Shown here piece after piece: positions 63,969 through 64,000 of a DNA stretch of 64,000 nt. The position numbers were made by a program, and so were the translations under genes. Source of the stretch: a beta proteobacterium AAP99 (GTDB lineage Bacteria > Pseudomonadota > Gammaproteobacteria > Burkholderiales > Burkholderiaceae_C). The stretch covers positions 91,321 through 155,320 of the forward strand of contig LJIA01000012.1 of the NCBI GenBank assembly GCA_001295775.1, in the 5' to 3' direction. The notes below the pieces were generated by a model. That model did no database searches, was not told where the DNA came from, and saw only the letters and a list, made by a program, of their open reading frames with translations. Numbering within the stretch: the stretch's first letter is position 1; each line of letters opens with the position of its first letter.

Positions 63969-64000
63969 CGCAGGCCTTCTGGCCGACATCAAGACCTTCT
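63910..64000 (+). CDS. thiD: Hydroxymethylpyrimidine kinase ThiD, 5' part
   Basis: The frame from 63910 reads MTMKQVPNVVSIAGIDPSGG followed by AGLLADIKTF and runs off the window. AGIDPSGGAGLLADIKT is the substrate-site signature of ThiD, which phosphorylates HMP and HMP-P for thiamine synthesis. ATG at 63910 or 63916 can serve; the first overlaps the stop of the upstream truncated copy (ATGA). No Shine-Dalgarno is clear. The rest of the gene, with the catalytic Cys region, lies beyond. Confidence 0.88.
   Translation, partial: MTMKQVPNVVSIAGIDPSGGAGLLADIKTF

Overview
The window is a dense, high-GC stretch of proteobacterial chromosome. Gene content and order point to a betaproteobacterium, most like Rhodocyclales or Burkholderiales. 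Supporting orders are the twitching-chemosensory block pilG-pilH-pilI-pilJ-chpA next to a rubredoxin, thiE and hemL; the run algH-ruvX-pyrR-pyrB-pyrX-plsC; RNase II-tonB-aroE-mtgA; and waaA-tolC-rhodanese-isoaspartyl methyltransferase. This placement rests on recalled synteny, not a search. Almost everything is core metabolism, envelope and regulation. I see no prophage, integrase, transposase gene, CRISPR array, plasmid function or rRNA.

Layout. 1-5.2 kb: the 3' end of recD, a MOFRL-type glycerate kinase, a small HTH regulator, a prolyl 4-hydroxylase-like dioxygenase and succinate-semialdehyde dehydrogenase. 5.3-9.6 kb: tRNA-Gly(CCC), thiS-thiG, trmB, a RimJ-like acetyltransferase, uppP and a DUF2917 gene. 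9.6-12.8 kb: a LysR regulator and a secreted M13 peptidase. 13-21.5 kb, minus strand: RNase II, TonB-like protein, aroE, mtgA, a GT9 glycosyltransferase, mgtE and two acetyltransferases. 21.6-28.6 kb: DUF456 protein, LysR/MFS divergon, YceH-like protein, a 443-base non-coding gap, rsgA with an acetyltransferase, a small exported protein and a staphylococcal-nuclease-like protein. 28.9-33.4 kb: the pyrimidine/plsC operon. 33.5-45.7 kb: photolyase, then the pilus chemosensory operon with a 2033-residue ChpA, and a 54-residue rubredoxin missed by length filters. 45.9-53.6 kb: thiE, hemL, apaH, then LPS-precursor genes (phosphohexomutase, DUF4254, waaC, waaA). 53.6-61.6 kb, minus strand: a TetR-controlled RND pump operon followed by isoaspartyl methyltransferase, rhodanese and tolC. 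61.9-64 kb: a secreted plant-type alpha-amylase and the start of thiD.

The less ordinary material lies between the genes. One intergenic palindrome family shares a core close to CATGGGACAAGCGGAAAGC. A second family of double hairpins occurs in two copies, one after thiS and one inside the start of thiD. A 188-base imperfect inverted repeat sits upstream of the amylase and looks like a MITE or a structured leader. At the right edge the first 44 bases of conserved thiD coding sequence are present twice, 161 bases apart, with the second hairpin element between them. The first copy now reads as a 56-codon ORF whose stop overlaps the start of the second copy (ATGA). Within the genes, the dihydroorotase homologue has lost its metal-binding HxH motif (a PyrX-type partner for PyrB), and chpA carries an A9 tract.
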